Below are positions 1-7,302 of a stretch of 55,842 nucleotides of DNA, in pieces. A model generated the notes under the pieces. That model searched no databases, was not told the DNA's origin, and was given only the letters and a program-made list of their open reading frames with translations. Location of the stretch: assembly GCA_964580995.1 (NCBI GenBank), contig CAZOMV010000026.1:1-55842 (forward strand). Reading direction: 5' to 3'. This DNA comes from JAKJEP01 sp964580995. Its GTDB lineage: Bacteria > Planctomycetota > Phycisphaerae > Sedimentisphaerales > SM23-30. Both the position numbers and the translations under genes were made by a program. Within the stretch, counting starts at the first letter, position 1, and each line of letters begins with the position of its first letter.

Positions 1-16
1 GGGGGAATGTTTCCAG

Positions 17-50
17 CTCGGAGAGCATGGAATGCCGGTTTCCCCCCGTG
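17..50 (+). repeat. 34-bp direct repeat, copy 1 (GCATGGAATGCCGGTTTCCC type)
   Basis: The block is identical to 183-216. Diverged relatives sharing the GCATGGAA..CCGGTTTCCCCCC core lie at 11991-12024 and 18360-18391. All are on the plus strand. The run of C and the inner CCGG suggest a small intergenic repeat of unknown function. Confidence 0.8.
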
Positions 51-182
51 AAGAGCATTATGCTGGCGACTTTTATGCGATAAATCCTTCTTTCCCAAGC
101 GGCTCTATGCTGCGGTTCTGGCTGGCGGGAGCGTCGAGAGGGGTAAATGATCGCGGCGATTTCGGTGCAGGCCGGTGCCTGC

Positions 183-216
183 CTCGGAGAGCATGGAATG
201 CCGGTTTCCCCCCGTG
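183..216 (+). repeat. 34-bp direct repeat, copy 2
   Basis: Identical to positions 17-50, at a distance of 166 bp. See the first copy for the relatives further along the window. Confidence 0.8.
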
Positions 217-408
217 GAAGAGGAAGAGGGACAGGAACAGCCTGCGACGAATACTGCGGTGGCAGCAGCAGGACGGCAGGTTGATTATGCAGGCTGGAGA
301 GGAAAAAAAGCCTGACGATGCGATCTTCCTTGACTTTTCCCGGGCAAAAAACTATACTGAATTCTTTATGGGAAGAATAGTTGCGGCACTCCGGCTGTCG
401 CGCAAATA

Positions 409-499
409 TGATGCCAGCGTCAAAAGCTCGTCGTTCCCTTGTTATGGGAGAGCCAGAGCTGTTTTTGGAAGTCAATATTGACTTTTGACGTTTCCGTCA
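409..499 (+). repeat. 91-bp structured repeat, copy A
   Basis: This is the first of six copies, all 91 bp long. The ends pair: TGACG..CG-CAAAAG at the left against CTTTTG-CG..CGTCA at the right. Inside are a small hairpin (CCC-TTGTTAT-GGG) and a palindrome that is perfect here (GTCAATATTGAC). The element ends 30 bp before the chosen start of the Hcp-like gene, so it would lie in its leader. It is non-coding and of unknown function. Confidence 0.9.
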
Positions 500-528
500 A
501 ATATATGTTATTGAAAAGGATGTCTCTG

Positions 529-1176
529 ATGAGAACTCGAAGTGTATTCCTGTCATTCGCTTTTTGCCTCTGTTTTGCCCCCGCCTCGTTTGCCGCTGAA
601 ACCGTGCACCTCTATCTTACCGGTGCGGTTCAAGGCCCGATTCTGGGCGAGTCAACCCAGGAATCCCTGGGCCGTAAAGATTCGATTGAGGCGGTGGCCT
701 ACACCCACATGCTCATCGGCGAACCGGATCCGGAAAGCGGCATAACCGGCACGGTCCGCGATCATTTTCCCGTTACCATACTCAAGCGGCTGGACCGGGC
801 GACCGTCCGGCTCTTCAAGGCCTGGCGGACTCACGAACGGCTGGAGGCGGTCTTTAAATTCTTCCGGCCCAATCCCAGCGGCGACGGGACCACCGAGCAG
901 TTTTACACCGTCATCCTGCACGATGCCTATATTTCCGGCATCCGCCAGGAGGTTATAAACAGCATGGATCCTGCCGCCTCCGCCTATCCGCCCATCGAGC
1001 GGATTTCCTTCACCTACAACGAAATTGAGGAAATCTGGACGGGCGACGGCTATACCTATGGCGACCGATGGCATACCAACACCACGAAGATCCCCCTCAG
1101 TGATGTCAATTTCGACGGTATCGTCAACATGAACGACTTCGTTATCCTGGCCGATGACTGGCTGACGCAGTATTAA
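529..1176 (+). CDS. Exported Hcp-like protein with C-terminal dockerin repeat
   Basis: The protein has 215 residues. The ATG at 529 is chosen because AAAGGA lies 8 bp upstream and a Sec signal peptide follows immediately (hydrophobic core at residues 5-20, likely cleavage after SFA at 20-22). Residues 24-175 resemble the Hcp tube protein family of type VI secretion: an early beta strand with GPILGEST, the G-x-V-R-D-H-F-P segment near 75-81, FYTVILHDAYISGI at 125-138, and the ending ERISFTYNEIEEIW at 157-170. Residues 192-212 form one dockerin-like F-hand (DVNFDGIVNMNDF...DDWL). Normal Hcp is cytoplasmic and lacks a signal peptide, and no other T6SS gene is in the window, so a structural envelope or cell-surface role is more likely than T6SS. 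The family match is by eye. Confidence 0.8.
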   Translation: MRTRSVFLSFAFCLCFAPASFAAETVHLYLTGAVQGPILGESTQESLGRKDSIEAVAYTHMLIGEPDPESGITGTVRDHFPVTILKRLDRATVRLFKAWRTHERLEAVFKFFRPNPSGDGTTEQFYTVILHDAYISGIRQEVINSMDPAASAYPPIERISFTYNEIEEIWTGDGYTYGDRWHTNTTKIPLSDVNFDGIVNMNDFVILADDWLTQY

Positions 1177-1455
1177 CCGCCGCCGCTGGTGGGGAGGTGT
1201 TCGTCGGCCCTGCCGATTTCCGTTGTGCCACCGTGGGGAAATAGGCGGATTTTTCTTGTTTATCAGGCCGGCTGGGGGTATTATGGAATCTGTTCTTACA
1301 TGTGTGGTATTCATAGAAAAAAGTTGGCAGGGATTGTTATTTACGGGAGCCAGTTGTGGGCTGGCGGAGAAATTACGAATTACAAATTACGAGTTACAAG
1401 GATGACGATCCGTTGGCATTGGAAAAGGAAGAGGTTTACCACGAAGTTCACGAAG

Positions 1456-1530
1456 GCAGGCACGGCCTGCGGCGAATACGACGTGGGGCTGGAAGGCAAT
1501 ATGACGCTTCCGCTGGTCGCTGCGGCAGGG
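1456..1530 (+). repeat. GCAGGC-palindrome repeat, copy 1
   Basis: It starts with the palindrome GCAGGC-ACG-GCCTGC at 1456-1470 and ends with TGACGCTTCCGCTGGTCGCT at about 1502-1521. The same two modules, separated by 30-60 bp, recur at 3388-3490, 52848-52927 and 52957-53050. The copy at 18393-18480 has the second module with a different first hairpin. All are on the plus strand. Confidence 0.7.
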
Positions 1531-1745
1531 CGAAAAAGTAAGATTTTATGAATATATCCCGCCAAGGCGCCAAGGCGCAAAGAAAGCATAATATAGACAG
1601 AATTTAATGGTGACAGAAATAACAAAGATTATTATCCGCAGATGAAAGGAATTATTTGAACCACAGAGACCACAGAGACCAGGGAGGTCGCGGAAAAGAT
1701 AATCAGGAAAAAGATGTGTTTTATTGTGATAAAAGAGATATCGGG

Positions 1746-1776
1746 TTGGCAAACAAGTTGCCGACCCTTGACTTAG
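1746..1776 (+). repeat. GGCAA-TTGCC hairpin repeat, copy 1
   Basis: A hairpin GGCAA-ACAAG-TTGCC is followed by GACCCTTGACTTAG. Close relatives are at 18838-18870 and 20057-20090. Each copy lies just before a plus-strand gene (46 bp before this one). The embedded TTGACT could act as a -35 box, but no good -10 sits at the right distance. Confidence 0.6.
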
Positions 1777-1821
1777 CCAAAAGTTACATGATTTTCTTTA
1801 AAGATTATGGAGGATCGTAAA

Positions 1822-3219
1822 ATGGCAGTATTTGATAATGTGAAACGAATTTTAATCCTTTCCGTTATGATTGCAGGTTTTTTGATTTCTTTTGCTTCAG
1901 GTATAGTTAATTATGACAATGACCCGGATTTGGCGGTAGCCCTGAAATACGACTTTGAGATGAACGGAGGCGAAGCAAAAATTGCTGATCGGGCATTGGC
2001 GGAGAAGTATTACCTTGCCTACCTTACTAAAAATCCGGATGTTGAGAGTTTTCAAAAGGCAAGGATATACGCCCAGCTTGGCGCATTGTATGCTGTGGCC
2101 ATGAATCGTCAACGTGGCGAAAAACGTGATCGTGAGAAAGCCCGGCAATACTTTGAGAAGGTACTGGAATGTGAGCCGGAGCGTATTGAATACATGACAC
2201 TTCGAGCACGAAATATGCTGGTCGATTTGAGGACAAAAGCAGGTTTTGATCGTTTAAAAGCCGGGTTAGAATATTATGAATTCCTTGATAATCTCAGCAA
2301 GCTTGATAAAGAGTCCATTCAGAAGTTATGGTTACCAAAATGTCCTGTATCAGAAATTGACGAGGAAATTCTTGAGGATAATCAGGGTGAGAGTAAAACT
2401 GATATTACAAAAATTAAGAAAGCATCCGGAAAAGCGCATGAATCATTTTATGAAAGTGAAATTTCCGGGCTATCGGATTTTATCAATACTTCGAAACATA
2501 ACTTGGTTCGTAATGCAACAGACTGTGATGCAGCCGTTATGGATAGTCCTATAGAAGGATTAACGTATATATTAGAGCATCTTCCTGATGACGCACCTGA
2601 AAGAGCGATAGTTGAGGATGCCATAAACAGGCTGGTGGACCTGACTGTAGATGAAGAACTGCAAAATATATTAGATTCTTTTATTTCGGATTATCAGGAG
2701 GAACTGAGGAAGAAAAATATCCTAGATGCTGATAATGGATATGATCTACAGAAAGAAAGGTTTGCGGTAAAAAGCCGTTTTATTCCGCATTTTGATTTTG
2801 CTGTAAAAAATCGCTTGCCTTTTATCTTTGATCTGGCCAGCGGCAAATCGATTTATATGGCGGTGAAAGATAAACTAAATATCGATAAAGAACAACTATC
2901 TAGCGATTTGGTTGCGATGGGAAACGGTGATCTCATTTGGAACGGAGATCCGTTGACGACTCGAAATGCCCAGCTTTTTTCTGCTGCCATGGAAGAGAAG
3001 CGACCTTTGGAATGGATTACGGGCAACTATGGGGGAAATTATAAGCTACCGGAGAAAGTTGATCTGCCCTATACTTTACTGGCATCCAACAAGGAAGGCA
3101 GACATTATCTGATCAGGATTGCCAAGATAAGCCCGGAAGGTATAACGATATTGTATCGAGAAATTTCTACCTCTGAAATGATTGGTTTCAAGCTGGTCAT
3201 GAAGGAGTCAGGCAAGTAA
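1822..3219 (+). CDS. Exported TPR-like protein of unknown function
   Basis: The protein has 465 residues. The ATG at 1822 is chosen over one at 1807 because GGAGG (1809-1813) is then correctly spaced. An N-terminal hydrophobic segment (about residues 9-26, ILILSVMIAGFLISFASG) is a signal peptide or anchor. Residues 50-120 look like one or two tetratricopeptide-type helix pairs (KARIYAQLGALYAVAM, then KARQYFEKVLECEP). The rest is charged and mainly helical, ending in a region with several short beta strands. I do not recognise the family. The gene is clearly AT-richer than the neighbouring metabolic genes. It stands alone, flanked by repeat-filled spacers, and is preceded by a hairpin repeat. 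It could be a lineage-specific periplasmic protein. Confidence 0.7.
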   Translation: MAVFDNVKRILILSVMIAGFLISFASGIVNYDNDPDLAVALKYDFEMNGGEAKIADRALAEKYYLAYLTKNPDVESFQKARIYAQLGALYAVAMNRQRGEKRDREKARQYFEKVLECEPERIEYMTLRARNMLVDLRTKAGFDRLKAGLEYYEFLDNLSKLDKESIQKLWLPKCPVSEIDEEILEDNQGESKTDITKIKKASGKAHESFYESEISGLSDFINTSKHNLVRNATDCDAAVMDSPIEGLTYILEHLPDDAPERAIVEDAINRLVDLTVDEELQNILDSFISDYQEELRKKNILDADNGYDLQKERFAVKSRFIPHFDFAVKNRLPFIFDLASGKSIYMAVKDKLNIDKEQLSSDLVAMGNGDLIWNGDPLTTRNAQLFSAAMEEKRPLEWITGNYGGNYKLPEKVDLPYTLLASNKEGRHYLIRIAKISPEGITILYREISTSEMIGFKLVMKESGK

Positions 3220-3387
3220 AATTAAATGATAGTAGATTAGTGCTTAGTTTGCAAAGGTCGCTTTCGGTTGCTCGGATGCCGGAGGAGAAGAAGGTGTATC
3301 AACGGCAGATTGGGGCGGTGGATATCCTGGATCTGGCGGAGCTGGCAGGGAACTGACTAGAGCCGTAGCAGACGACAGATCGATGCG

Positions 3388-3490
3388 GCAGGCATTGCCT
3401 GCACCATTTACGACGCGAAGCCTAGAGGCTATTTCTCTTATAGATAACATTTACTCTATGACGCTTCTGTTAGTCGCTACTTCAGGCAAT
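3388..3490 (+). repeat. GCAGGC-palindrome repeat, copy 2
   Basis: The first module, GCAGGCATTGCCTGC (3388-3402), is a near-perfect palindrome. It is followed by CACCATTTACGACGCG and, at about 3459-3480, by TGACGCTTCTGTTAGTCGCT. The arrangement matches the copies at 52848 and 52957. Confidence 0.75.
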
Positions 3491-3509
3491 ACGAGGTAAT
3501 TAAAATCCT

Positions 3510-3534
3510 GGATTCCTGCTTTCGCAGGAATGAC
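3510..3534 (+). repeat. REP-like palindrome GGATTCCTGC..GCAGGAATGAC, copy 1
   Basis: An imperfect palindrome (GATTCCTGC-TTTC-GCAGGAAT) is followed by GACCATCGGGCG. This is the widespread ATTCC..GGAAT class of small intergenic palindrome. Relatives here are at 3591, 3728, 4412 and 52540, all in the same orientation. Confidence 0.8.
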
Positions 3535-3590
3535 CATCGGGCGATCATCCAGTATGTAGGGGCATGGTATGGGATCGAAAAAATAAAAAT

Positions 3591-3615
3591 GGATTCCCGC
3601 CTGCGCGGGAATGAC
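3591..3615 (+). repeat. REP-like palindrome, copy 2
   Basis: GGATTCCCGCC-TGC-GCGGGAATGAC. The changes relative to copy 1 (CCTGC to CCCGC on the left, GCAGG to GCGGG on the right) are compensatory, so the stem is preserved. It is followed by AGTCGGACGAGGGAATGG, which also follows the third copy in a similar form. Confidence 0.8.
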
Positions 3616-3727
3616 AGTCGGACGAGGGAATGGTTATATAGGGGGCGGCGAATCGACGGGGGAGAAGATTGCGGCTATGGTACAATGGAAGAACACCTCC
3701 CCGCTGGAAGGCGGGAAGGTGCCACCC

Positions 3728-3770
3728 GTCCGCAGGAATGACCATCGGGCGAGGGAATGGTATATGGGGA
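3728..3770 (+). repeat. REP-like palindrome, partial copy 3
   Basis: Only the right half (GTCCGCAGGAATGACC) and the following ATCGGGCGAGGGAATGGTATA are recognisable. The left half is lost or replaced. Confidence 0.55.
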
Positions 3771-3932
3771 CGAGGTGTGAGAGCGGAAGATGAGAAGATG
3801 AAAAAAAAGGGGGGGATAGCAGATTTAAAATTTGAGATTTGAGAGGGGAAAAAAGAGAAGATGGTATTCAAGGGCGCATTTTAACCTGAATCGCAACGAA
3901 AATAACTTTATGAACAACAGGTAGTTATCGAC

Positions 3933-4015
3933 GAGAAAAATCGTTCGGGGCTCCAAGCTGCCAAATTGCCCCCCTGGTTGCCCCAATTTGCCAGTTTGCC
4001 CAAGCGATTTTTCTC
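3933..4015. repeat. 11-bp inverted repeat enclosing four TTGCC units
   Basis: GAGAAAAATCG at 3933-3943 is the exact reverse complement of 4005-4015. Between them are four TTGCC(C) units in a C-rich stretch. It could be a small non-autonomous element or a transcribed hairpin. No poly-T run follows, so it is not a standard terminator. Confidence 0.5.
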
Positions 4016-4106
4016 TGGATTTTATGAAAATCTGCAACCCATAGCCATCTGCTGGTGTTGCGCTTCAGATTGAAATTTGCAGGTTGCCTGCAAAATTTAA
4101 TTTTTG

Positions 4107-4274
4107 TCATTTTTTGCGGCAACTGGTTTTGGTTTTTCGGTTGAGGCACAGGCGGCAGCGGCTGTCACTGCATCTTTGACAGCAGAAGCAATCTTTGCAG
4201 TTATGCTTTTTACGCCCGGTCTGATCCGGGACGTACACTTTACCCTGTACACCGGCAATTCGAATAAACGCCAT
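4107..4274 (-). CDS. Small Cys-rich protein, likely metal-binding
   Basis: The protein has 55 residues: ATG at 4274, TGA at 4109-4107. A GGAG box lies 5 bp upstream of the ATG. The N-terminus is MAFIRIAGVQGKVYVPDQ, followed by a basic Cys-rich part. Cysteines appear as CKDCFCCQRC..SRCRLC with one more near the end (8 in all), suggesting a zinc- or iron-binding knuckle. I recall similar short proteins (I-R-x-x-G-V-x-G-x-V-Y-V-P followed by K-H-x-C-x-D-C-F-x-C) in other bacteria but know no assigned function. It stands alone between repeats. The motif density and the ribosome binding site make chance unlikely. Confidence 0.65.
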   Translation of the reverse strand: MAFIRIAGVQGKVYVPDQTGRKKHNCKDCFCCQRCSDSRCRLCLNRKTKTSCRKK

Positions 4275-4625
4275 GTTTGCTCCGATTCTTATAGGCGGCT
4301 GTGTACTTTTTCATGACCTTAATCGTACACGATACCATTGGAACTATATTGGATTATAGGCGGTCACGAGGGGCAAAAGAAACACAAAAAAAGGACTTTC
4401 CCAGGAAGGTCGATTCCCGCCTCCGGTCAGGTCGAGGGCAGGTTCTGCGCAGGAATGACAAGATGCCGGCGAGACGCCGGCGGTACGGTACGGGGCGGCT
4501 GGGGGGGGAGCCGGGGTTTTTTGCTGGATTATTCTCCATCTGCGGTTAGAATATGTCTTTAGGATAGATCCTTGCTTGTAGGCAGGAGAGGTATTTAACC
4601 GGCCTTGCGGGTTGAAGAGGTGAAT
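4275..4625. other. Spacer upstream of the carboxynorspermidine pair
   Basis: It holds a composite REP-like repeat at 4412-4460 and a GC-rich hairpin-like stretch (GCCGGCGAGACGCCGGC, about 4464-4480). No gene is supported. The last 60 bp should contain the leader of the pair at 4626, but I see no clear promoter. Confidence 0.45.
4412..4460 (+). repeat. REP-like repeat, composite copy 4
   Basis: It begins with GATTCCCGCC and ends with CTGCGCAGGAATGACA, but carries an inner GGTCAGGTCGAGGGCAGG stretch. A similar inner stretch and ending occur at 21385-21423 (GGTCGGGGGCAGG, then CTGCGCGGGACTGACAGG). Confidence 0.6.
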
Positions 4626-5804
4626 ATGAGCTGCGTATTGATTATTGGCGCCGGCGGCGTCGGAAATGTGGTGGTGAAGAAATGTGCCCAGCTTCCGGAG
4701 ATATTTTCCAAGATCTGGCTGGCGAGCCGCAGTCTTTCGAAGTGCGAGAAGATTGCGTCTGAACTAAAACAGCCTATCGAAACGGCCCAGATCAATGCCG
4801 ACCATGCTAGCGATGTGGTGGCGCTGATCCGCAAGACCAAGCCGGAGCTGGTTGTCAACGTGGCGCTGCCGTATCAGGACCTGCCGATCATGGATGCGTG
4901 CCTGGAAACCGGCGTAAGTTATCTTGACACGGCCAATTATGAGCCGCTGAACGAGGCCAAGTTTGAGTATAAGTGGCAGTGGGCGTATCACGAACGGTTT
5001 GAGCGGAAGGGGATTATGGCGCTGCTGGGCAGCGGGTTTGATCCGGGGGTGACGAATGTTTTCTGTGCCTATGCGCAGAAGCATCACTTTCAGGAAATTC
5101 ATTCTGTCGATATTGTGGACTGCAACGCCGGTGAGCACGGGCATCCGTTTGCGACCAATTTCAATCCGGAAATCAATATCCGGGAGATTACCCAGAAAGG
5201 CAAGTACTGGGAAAACGGCCAGTGGCTGGAGATCGAGCCCATGTCGATCTGCGAGACCATCGATTTTCCGGAGGTGGGGCCGCGGAAGGCGTATCTGCTG
5301 TACCATGAGGAGGAGGAGTCGCTGGTGAAGAACATCCGGGGGCTGAAGCGCATCCGGTTCTGGATGACCTTCGGGGATGCCTATCTCAATCATTTGCGGG
5401 TTTTGCAGAATGTTGGCATGACCCGGATCGACCCGGTTTTTTACGAGGGGCACTGGATTGTGCCGCTGCAGTTCCTGCGGGCGGTGCTGCCGGATCCGGG
5501 GTCGCTGGGGACAAACTATACCGGCAAGACCTCCATTGGGTGCATCATGGAGGGGATCGGCAAAGACGGCAAGCGGAAGAAGATGATGATCTATAATGTG
5601 TGTGACCACGCCGCCTGTTACCGGGAGGTGCAGGCGCAGGCGGTGTCCTATACGACGGGGGTGCCGGCGATGATCGGGGCGGCGATGATGCTTACCGGGA
5701 AGTGGAAGAAGGCCGGGGTGTTCAATATGGAACAGTTCGACCCGGATCCGTTTATGGACATGCTGAACAAACACGGCCTGCCGTGGAAGGAAATGCCCCG
5801 TTGA
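4626..5804 (+). CDS. Carboxynorspermidine/carboxyspermidine dehydrogenase
   Basis: The protein has 392 residues and belongs to the saccharopine dehydrogenase superfamily. It should reductively condense aspartate semialdehyde with a diamine (diaminopropane or putrescine) using NADPH, giving carboxynorspermidine or carboxyspermidine. The N-terminal Rossmann motif GAGGVGNVVVKKC is at about residues 8-20. The family-typical stretches DTANYEPLNEAKFEYKWQW, GSGFDPGVTNVFCAYA and DCNAGEHGHPFATNFNPEIN are all present. The ATG at 4626 has GAAGAGG at 4614-4620 upstream; an in-frame TTG at 4605 is less likely. Its stop overlaps the start of nspC (TTGA), so the two are translationally coupled and act in consecutive steps. 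Which diamine is used cannot be read from the sequence. Confidence 0.93.
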   Translation: MSCVLIIGAGGVGNVVVKKCAQLPEIFSKIWLASRSLSKCEKIASELKQPIETAQINADHASDVVALIRKTKPELVVNVALPYQDLPIMDACLETGVSYLDTANYEPLNEAKFEYKWQWAYHERFERKGIMALLGSGFDPGVTNVFCAYAQKHHFQEIHSVDIVDCNAGEHGHPFATNFNPEINIREITQKGKYWENGQWLEIEPMSICETIDFPEVGPRKAYLLYHEEEESLVKNIRGLKRIRFWMTFGDAYLNHLRVLQNVGMTRIDPVFYEGHWIVPLQFLRAVLPDPGSLGTNYTGKTSIGCIMEGIGKDGKRKKMMIYNVCDHAACYREVQAQAVSYTTGVPAMIGAAMMLTGKWKKAGVFNMEQFDPDPFMDMLNKHGLPWKEMPR

Positions 5805-6949
5805 AGTATGACCTGAACCGGCTGCGGACGCCGTGCTATTTTGTGGATCGCGGGCTGCTCCAGGGGAATCTGGATATCCTGGAGCGGGTGCAGAAGTGCA
5901 CGGGGTGCAAGATTCTGTTGGCGCTGAAGGGGTTTGCCATGTGGTCGCTGTTTGGGCAGATTCGGGAGGTGCTGGCGGGGGTGGCGGCCAGTGCGCTGTT
6001 TGAGGCGCGGCTGGGGCGGGAGGCCTTCGGCAGGGAGGTGCATCTTTGTTCGCCGGCGTACCGGGCGGATGAGATGGAGGAACTGCTCGACAACGCCGAT
6101 CACATGATTTTTAACTCGCTGAGCCAGTGGCGGCAGTTCCGGCCGTATGTGCAGCGGCGCGGCGGCCGGGTGGAAGTCGGGCTGCGGCTGAATCCCCAGC
6201 ATTCCGAGGTGAAGACGGCGATTTATGATCCTTGCGGGCCGGGTTCGCGGCTGGGTATTACGCCCGCCGGTTTTCAGGATTGCCGGCCGGAGGATCTGGA
6301 GGGGATCAGCGGGTTTCATTTTCATACGCTGTGCGAGCTGAACGCCGATGCGCTGGCCCGGACGCTGCCGGCGGTGGAGAAACATTTCGGGCGATACTTT
6401 AAGAATATCCAGTGGCTGAACTTCGGCGGCGGGCATCATATCACCCGGCCGGATTATGATGTGGAGCTGCTGTGCCGGCTGATCGGGGAGTTTCGCGACC
6501 GGTACGGGGTGCAGATTTATCTGGAGCCGGGCGAGGCCATTGCCCTGAATACCGGGTTTCTGGCCAGCTCCGTTCTGGATATCATTCATAACGATGTGGA
6601 TATTGCCATTCTGGATACCTCGGCGTCGGCCCATATGCCGGATGTGCTGGAGATGCCGTACCGTCCCCGGATTGAGAACGCGGACCTGCCCGGGCGCAAG
6701 GCCCATAGGTACCGGCTGGCGGGACCTACGTGCCTGGCGGGGGATGTAATCGGCGATTATTCGTTCGATGAGCCGCTGCGGGTGGGGGAGAAGCTGCTGT
6801 TTCACGATATGGCCCATTATACCATGGTGAAAAATACCATGTTCAACGGGATTCAACTGCCGGACATCGTTATTTATGATCCGGCGGCGGATGCGTTTGC
6901 GGTGCAGCGGCGTTTTACGTATGAAGACTTTAAGTCGCGGCTGTCGTGA
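5801..6949 (+). CDS. nspC: Carboxynorspermidine decarboxylase NspC
   Basis: The protein has 382 residues and belongs to the PLP-dependent alanine-racemase-fold decarboxylases. It converts carboxynorspermidine/carboxyspermidine to norspermidine/spermidine. The PLP lysine is K43 in LLALKGFAMWS. HFHTLCE (173-179), the glycine-rich FGGGHHITRPDYD (208-220), EPGEA (242-246) and the catalytic cysteine C311 in GPTCLAGDVIGDY follow in family order. The start is a TTG at 5801 whose last two bases are part of the preceding TGA; GGAAGGA lies about 10 bp upstream. This start places the conserved TPCYFVD near the N-terminus, as in homologues. A much longer upstream open frame is a shadow of the preceding gene. 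A 91-bp repeat follows the stop by 9 bp. Confidence 0.95.
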   Translation: MKYDLNRLRTPCYFVDRGLLQGNLDILERVQKCTGCKILLALKGFAMWSLFGQIREVLAGVAASALFEARLGREAFGREVHLCSPAYRADEMEELLDNADHMIFNSLSQWRQFRPYVQRRGGRVEVGLRLNPQHSEVKTAIYDPCGPGSRLGITPAGFQDCRPEDLEGISGFHFHTLCELNADALARTLPAVEKHFGRYFKNIQWLNFGGGHHITRPDYDVELLCRLIGEFRDRYGVQIYLEPGEAIALNTGFLASSVLDIIHNDVDIAILDTSASAHMPDVLEMPYRPRIENADLPGRKAHRYRLAGPTCLAGDVIGDYSFDEPLRVGEKLLFHDMAHYTMVKNTMFNGIQLPDIVIYDPAADAFAVQRRFTYEDFKSRLS

Positions 6950-6958
6950 GCGGAATTT

Positions 6959-7049
6959 TGACGCCAGCGTCAAAAGTTCTTTGATCCCTTGTTATTGGGG
7001 AGCCAGAGCCGTTTTTGGATGTCCATATCGACTTTTGGCGGTTCCGTCA
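6959..7049 (+). repeat. 91-bp structured repeat, copy B
   Basis: This copy starts 9 bp after the nspC stop codon, so it may form the end of that transcript. The terminal pairing (TGACGCCAGCGTCAAAAG against CTTTTGGCGGTTCCGTCA) is kept. The right-hand palindrome is imperfect (GTCCATATCGAC). Confidence 0.9.
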
Positions 7050-7302
7050 ATTTTGGTACGTGGTTGCGGGGAAACGCGGTTTTTTGAAAAACAGTAAAAA
7101 AAGGGCAAATTTGCAGGTAAAAGTGCCTTTTTTAGGCCAAAACACGTCTTTTTCCCCCAGTGAGTGCTTACTTTTTCCTTCCATAATGGAAGTGAATTTG
7201 GTATAATAAATAGGTTGAACCAATCTGAACTATTCAAGGCAGGCCGTTTATGTGAATCGGCAGCCCAGACAAAAATAGCAGAAGATCCAGAAGGAGGATG
7301 TT
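7050..7302. promoter_or_regulatory. Probable control region with palindromic operator and -10 box
   Basis: The perfect inverted repeat CTTCCAT-A-ATGGAAG (7178-7192) lies just upstream of TATAAT (7202-7207), where a -35 box would be expected. The -35 itself is poor (TTCCAT at 7179-7184, 17 bp spacer). This looks like a regulator binding site overlapping the -35, controlling the lectin/propeller gene at 7303. The leader would be about 90 bp. Confidence 0.45.

Larger units (their letters stand above)
1..528. other. Repeat-rich intergenic region before the Hcp-like gene
   Basis: No convincing gene is visible. It holds a perfect 34-bp direct repeat (17-50 and 183-216), a short motif at 59-87 that recurs near 37673-37704, and a 91-bp structured repeat at 409-499. 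Long open frames exist but run through these repeats and show no protein-like composition. Confidence 0.6.
1177..1821. other. Intergenic spacer made of short dispersed repeats
   Basis: No gene is supported. From left to right it holds a degenerate AATTACGAATTAC-type short repeat (1370-1398), CACGAAG-type repeats (about 1440-1455), a palindromic repeat copy (1456-1530), a CCCGCCAAGGCGCCAAGG-like stretch (about 1558-1580; a relative is at 28871-28895), ACCACAGAG repeats (about 1659-1680) and a GGCAA-n5-TTGCC hairpin repeat at 1746-1776. Confidence 0.6.
3220..4106. other. Repeat cluster between the TPR-like gene and the small Cys-rich gene
   Basis: No gene is supported. The stretch holds a palindromic repeat (3388-3490), three REP-like GGATTCC..GGAATGAC copies (3510-3534, 3591-3615 and a partial one at 3728-3770), AT-rich low-complexity DNA around 3810-3860 and an 11-bp inverted repeat enclosing TTGCC units (3933-4015). 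A minus-strand open frame at 3244-3450 ends in a Pro-rich tail but overlaps the repeat and lacks a convincing start. Confidence 0.6.

Noticed and set aside
32..481. 149-residue open frame at the left end
   Set aside because: It runs through the 34-bp direct repeat and the 91-bp repeat, has no ribosome binding site and shows no domain pattern.
652..1314. Minus-strand frame opposite the Hcp-like gene
   Set aside because: It is a shadow of the real gene. Its composition (rich in R, P, G) is typical of antisense frames in GC-rich DNA.
3244..3450. 68-residue minus-strand frame with a Pro-rich C-terminus
   Set aside because: It overlaps a palindrome repeat and has no ribosome binding site; at best a remnant.
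4104..4316. Plus-strand frame opposite the small Cys-rich gene
   Set aside because: The minus-strand reading has the start signal and the Cys pattern; this frame has neither.
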